A DNA stretch of 64,000 nt from Lepisosteus oculatus (lineage: Eukaryota; Chordata; Actinopteri; Semionotiformes; Lepisosteidae). Positions 62,166 through 64,000 of the stretch are shown one piece after another. Within the stretch, counting starts at the first letter, position 1, and each line of letters opens with the position of its first letter. The position numbers and the translations under genes were made by a program. Where the stretch lies: the NCBI RefSeq assembly GCF_040954835.1, contig NC_090714.1, positions 5,506,501 to 5,570,500 on the forward strand, in the 5' to 3' direction. The notes beneath the pieces were generated by a model. It did not search any database. It saw nothing but the letters and a program-made list of their open reading frames with translations, and was not told the origin of the DNA.

Positions 62166-64000
62166 GTGAGTGTGTGTGTGTTTGTGTGCCTCTGTTCTGT
62201 CTGGGTTTCTACACAAGGAGAATGCAGGATCTCCTCTCAAAACTCCTAGCCTGTGACTCTTTTCTTACCTTTTCCTCTGGAAATTTTTGAGCATCACAAG
62301 CCCAAAACCGAAACATCTCCTAACAGTACACCTTTCTTAAGATGAAACGGACTGTTCCATTTCTTTCCCAGGTCTGTGTAGACCCCACTGTGCAATGGCA
62401 GTCCTATTCAGTACTAATTGATTTGTTAATCACTAAAACTTACAATCTGGGATAATGCTTTTTTTTAGCTTTTGATTTACACCTTCTTGGGATATGTACA
62501 TGCTATTCTTCAAGCAGAATGTTTTTAATCGGTTGTTATCCATTCTCAACCAATTCCATATCTGTCTTATCCCATGCTACTTTTCATACGCTTTGTCTCA
62601 TTCCTTCAAAGTCTGCTTTACTGAGATTGCAAACCTTTGATTTGGACAAAGTACACCTAAGAGCGCACCATATTTTAATCACAGCTCCTTATCGGTTCTC
62701 CCACCTCTGTTGGTTGAGTGAAAATATAAGATCATTTTCTCTTGTAGGTGCAAACTATTTGAGTAAGAAAGCAGTCATTAGCCATATCTAACATTTCTGC
62801 TGCTGGCATCCTTATAGGTTTTTCCCAGTCTGCAGTGGGAAAATTGATGTCTCCCATAAAAAAAAAAAAGACTTTGCAAGTCATATGTTTCATTATATTG
62901 TGTGGAATTATATCTGTACATATTGATAACTTGATATAGTTTTATCTCTAAATATGAAAACATGTCTGTACTCTATAACAATATACTATCCTAAAGTACA
63001 AGGTGTGCTGGAGTAGTCTGTATATGTGCTAGTTCAGGTATTATACAGGTGCAAAACTGAGACTGAGTGGTCTGCTCTTGCCAGGTGCAATTGGTGAAAC
63101 ACTGGGGAGTGTTACTGTGTTCAGTTCAGTGCATCTGCTGCATGTGGAATCAATGAGGTTCAGAAAGCGTCTTTGACAAACATGCCAGCCACCACTGTGT
63201 ATGTTGGGCGGGCGGTCAGTACAATCCTCTACCTTGTGCCAAAGCGTGCTGCGCACTGACACAGGGCATTCCTCTTGCCCTCTAATTGCCATGCCAGGGG
63301 CTGGGCATTGTGGTTGCAGTGCTTAATCCAGTTTTATCTGCGATCTGAATGAGTGAAATTTCTCTGTAGGGTGCCGAAGTGTTGTATATATTTTCATTCT
63401 TCCCTTTTTTTTCAGTATGAACATAGCCCCTGATTGTTGCCAATGTGTGAAATAACAAAGGAGAGACAGAGCATCCTTCTGTTCTCATAGACCTCTGTGC
63501 TCTCCAGTCGGTGGTTGGTGGGATTCTAGTATGATTGTTAGCATTACTGCTCTCCAGAGGAAAGAAGCCCTTGAAATGAACTTTAACGGCCTTGGAAAAA
63601 AAAAAGTAATTATAGGTTAAGTAAATGTGAACCTTCCCAGTGTATTAAAGAATTGTGTACAAGTTGGAATGTCTCTCCGATCGGTCCACTGTGTTTATCC
63701 GATCTGTTTTATAATGGAAGATTGATACTGACAGGTGGGGCTGGCTGCTGAGAGTACAACAGGAAAGTGGATTAGAGTCAGGAACGTATATCTGAAGTGT
63801 CTGAGGGCTGAGGCCTGGTTATTTCTCAAAGCCACTGGTAGTCCACGTGGGACAGGTCTTCCAAAATGACTTATTCGCTAGGAGACACAGTGAGGAGGAA
63901 CGCGGCTTTGCTAACGAGACAAAAAAAAAACACTGTATTTGGAAACGGCCTCCTATAAGTATGTCAAAAGAAGAAACCGAGAAGAAAAAGAGCCCAAAGT
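62166..64000 (+). other. Start of the next intron, truncated by the window edge
   Basis: A short TG tract follows the donor. The stretch 62510-62880 has a repeat-like texture (ending in CCCATA then an A-run) but was not assigned. No further MGAT5B-type exon was found. Confidence 0.5.

Larger units (their letters stand above)
43742..64000 (+). other. MGAT5B-like gene span (3' end outside the window)
   Basis: Exons at 47715-47827, 51463-51586, 53050-53177, 55525-55589, 56846-57022, 59092-59259, 60298-60467, 61570-61701 and 62032-62165 have GT-AG borders and compatible phases. They encode a type II Golgi protein: signal anchor, coiled stem, Cys-containing lectin-like region and the first catalytic half, up to WNLQPLQYMTMF. 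By recalled alignment the product is closer to MGAT5B (GnT-Vb/IX) than to MGAT5, yet more divergent than I would expect for a plain ortholog. The family transfers GlcNAc in beta-1,6 linkage to mannose of N-glycans or O-mannosyl glycans. The remaining exons, from PHTPDN onward, lie beyond 64000. Confidence 0.88.

Noticed and set aside
1-64000. Prokaryotic-type systems (operons, CRISPR, integrons) or intact viral genes
   Set aside because: The gene structure is spliced vertebrate; no regularly spaced repeats, no ribosome binding site arrays and no intact polymerase, capsid or envelope frames were seen.

Overview
The window is vertebrate nuclear DNA, most likely from a ray-finned fish. The genes are split by GT-AG introns, the exons are GC-rich in an AT-leaning background, promoters sit in CpG-dense patches, and fish-type interspersed repeats are common. 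These include a 5S-rRNA-headed SINE, tRNA-headed SINEs, and LINE or SINE tails ending in motifs like GCGCTATATAA and AATAAGCATTTC. The repeat mix reminds me of non-teleost ray-finned fishes such as gar or bowfin, but that is recall rather than a search result.

Only two protein-coding genes can be supported. The first is tbc1d24 on the minus strand, complete: six coding exons from 35085 down to 26092 join in phase into a 558-residue TBC plus TLDc protein. It has a good 5'UTR acceptor at 35183-35184, a probable NRF1/GC-box promoter near 38.8 kb and probably a 3'UTR of about 3 kb reaching 22.9-23.2 kb. The second is an MGAT5B-like N-acetylglucosaminyltransferase gene on the plus strand. Nine phase-compatible exons (47715-62165) encode a signal anchor, a stem and the first half of the catalytic region. 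The gene runs off the right edge and its first coding exon is uncertain. A candidate promoter with a perfect RFX X-box lies near 43.6 kb, so the two genes are probably head-to-head, about 5 kb apart.

Layout: 1-5.7 kb is AT-rich sequence without recognisable exons; 5.7-7.2 kb is a CpG-dense promoter-like patch with a TISU/YY1 start motif; 7.2-22.9 kb is mostly non-coding with scattered repeats; 22.9-38.9 kb is tbc1d24; 38.9-43.4 kb is intergenic and holds a notable palindrome and hairpin cluster; 43.4-64 kb is the MGAT5B-like gene with repeat-bearing introns.

The two proteins do not act in one pathway: TBC1D24 works in synaptic vesicle and membrane traffic, and GnT-Vb/IX is a Golgi glycosyltransferase. 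Both are neural-enriched in mammals. The most interesting point is the pairing itself. In human, TBC1D24 is on 16p13.3 and MGAT5B on 17q25, two regions that belong to one ancient paralogon, and the transferase here is clearly divergent from MGAT5B. It may be an ancient duplicate that mammals lost.
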